The position numbers and the translations under genes are program-made. Positions 5,304-6,120 of a DNA stretch of 6,120 nt are shown piece after piece. Within the stretch, counting starts at the first letter, position 1, and every line of letters starts with the position of its first letter. The notes beneath the pieces were generated by a model, which saw nothing but the letters and a program-made list of their open reading frames with translations, did no database searches and was not told the origin of the DNA. The DNA lies in the NCBI GenBank assembly GCA_040004415.1, contig JBDUAY010000359.1, forward strand, positions 1 to 6,120, in the 5' to 3' direction. This stretch comes from JACMLD01 sp040004415 (GTDB lineage Bacteria > Bacteroidota > Bacteroidia > Chitinophagales > Chitinophagaceae).

Positions 5304-5999
5304 TTAATAATACACAGCCTTTTCTACAATTTTTATTTTATCTCTTGTTGCAATAATTGCCTTGTTTGCAAGATTGCAGAACAAAGAAGTTTCCACTACA
5401 CCTGTAATTTTTTTTACGCTTTCATTTAATTTCTTCAAATCGGGCCAGGCTGTAAACCATACGTCTAATAAATAATTTCCGTTAGCAGTTATTACAGGAC
5501 CATCATTTTTGTCGCTTACCCGGATAGCAATCTTTACAGCTGAAAAAAGTTTTAGCAAATACGCAGGTGCATAGCGTAAAGCTTCCGGCAATATTTCAAC
5601 AACGAGCGGAAATTTTGTATCCAGGCTATCTGCATATTTTGTTTCATCGCCCACCAAAAAGAATTCATTGGCCATTGACGCCAGCATTTTTTCGCGTGTA
5701 TGTATGCCACCACCGCTTTTCAACGCATTCAGGTTTTTATCGAACTGATCACATCCATCAAAATAAATATCGATCGTTTCAAAATTAAATATGGGCTGAA
5801 CAATCAATCCTTTTTGCAGCAGCAACTGATGTGTTGTGAAAGAAGAAGTTGTCAGTTGTAATTTCAAACCATTCTTTATTTCTTCCGACAAAAAGTTAAC
5901 CATGTATTGTATGGTAGAACCGCAGCCGAGACCTATCGTACTGTTGTTTGTGATAAAAGTTACGGCACTTCTCGCTGCTTCTTTTTTTTGGTCAGTCAT
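5304..5999 (-). CDS. rpiA: Ribose-5-phosphate isomerase A homologue, divergent
   Basis: A 231-residue cytoplasmic protein of the RpiA family, which interconverts ribose 5-phosphate and ribulose 5-phosphate in the pentose phosphate pathway. It aligns with E. coli RpiA with the key residues at the same numbers: D81, D84, K94 and the catalytic base E103 (TREK at 101-104). C-terminal family motifs are also present: VEILPEA (134-140), ANGNYLLDV (172-180), ITGVVETSLF (198-207). It departs from the usual signatures. The phosphate loop is GLGCGST (23-29) instead of G-x-GTGST. DGADE is replaced by DGCDQ (81-85), and the KGGGG/KGGGA loop is KSGGG (94-98). The intact catalytic set argues for a working isomerase, but the changed loops leave room for a different sugar phosphate. 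The start ATG is 16 bp from the stop of the upstream GMC oxidoreductase, so the two are probably co-transcribed. No Shine-Dalgarno sequence is visible. Confidence 0.88.
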   Translation of the reverse strand: MTDQKKEAARSAVTFITNNSTIGLGCGSTIQYMVNFLSEEIKNGLKLQLTTSSFTTHQLLLQKGLIVQPIFNFETIDIYFDGCDQFDKNLNALKSGGGIHTREKMLASMANEFFLVGDETKYADSLDTKFPLVVEILPEALRYAPAYLLKLFSAVKIAIRVSDKNDGPVITANGNYLLDVWFTAWPDLKKLNESVKKITGVVETSLFCNLANKAIIATRDKIKIVEKAVYY

Positions 6000-6015
6000 T
6001 TTAAAATATATTCAT

Positions 6016-6120
6016 TTATATTTCACCCTTTTTCATCTGTGTCATGGCATAATCTGCTGCTCTTGCAGTAAGCGCCATATAAGTAAGTGATGGATTTTGA
6101 GTAGAAGTGGAAGTCATTAC
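6016..6120 (-). CDS. GMC-family oxidoreductase, C-terminal end only (cut by window edge)
   Basis: Only the last 34 codons are in the window. Read on the minus strand from the right edge they contain QNPSLTYMALTARAADYA and end in MKKGEI and TAA. This is the characteristic C-terminus of glucose-methanol-choline (FAD-dependent) oxidoreductases of Bacteroidota. The Asn of the NP motif probably corresponds to the conserved Asn/His near the flavin at the active site. Such enzymes commonly oxidise sugars or sugar alcohols, often with a gluconate 2-dehydrogenase subunit 3-like partner, which would lie outside the window if present. The stop codon is 16 bp before the rpiA-like start, which supports an operon. 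The family is inferred from a short segment, but the motif is distinctive. Confidence 0.8.
   Translation of the reverse strand, partial: VMTSTSTQNPSLTYMALTARAADYAMTQMKKGEI

Overview
This 6.1-kb window looks like the chromosome of a Bacteroidota bacterium, probably a Chitinophagaceae-type soil or plant-associated species. The evidence is indirect: three secreted proteins with 'A|Q'-type signal peptides, start codons without clear Shine-Dalgarno sequences and with A-rich leaders, moderate GC, and protein families (XylS-like GH31, ThuA-like, C-terminal GMC oxidoreductase, AHNDY-type phosphodiesterase) that are common in polysaccharide-degrading Bacteroidota. The lineage is inferred; no rRNA or other marker gene is present.

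Layout. (1) 44-2482, plus strand: a secreted GH31 glycosidase of the alpha-xylosidase (XylS) type. (2) 2483-3357: 875 bp without a convincing protein gene, lying between two convergent genes. It is not featureless. It holds a family of short hairpins with three-base loops, a 16-bp direct repeat, a 24-bp inverted repeat, a perfect 15-bp-arm palindrome, and a nested imperfect inverted repeat (about 2862-3082) that folds as a long rod-shaped RNA on the plus strand. (3) 3358-4194, minus: a secreted phosphodiesterase of the PI-PLC/GDPD superfamily. (4) 4446-5207, minus: a secreted ThuA-like protein. (5) 5304-5999, minus: a ribose-5-phosphate isomerase A homologue with altered signature motifs. (6) 6016-6120, minus: the last 34 codons of a GMC-family oxidoreductase, cut by the window edge.

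The minus-strand genes run GMC oxidoreductase, rpiA-like, thuA-like, then phosphodiesterase. The first two are 16 bp apart and probably co-transcribed. The gaps then widen to 96 bp and 251 bp, so the later genes may have their own promoters. GMC oxidoreductases and ThuA-like proteins both occur in carbohydrate oxidation (3-keto-sugar) gene sets, so the cluster plausibly handles sugars released outside the cytoplasm, with the GH31 enzyme nearby but on the other strand. That link is inference.

The most interesting part is the intergenic region. In the proposed RNA, all eight non-Watson-Crick pairs inside the helices are G-U on the plus strand (they would be A-C on the minus strand). This favours a real plus-strand structured RNA over a chance DNA palindrome, although it was found only by eye.
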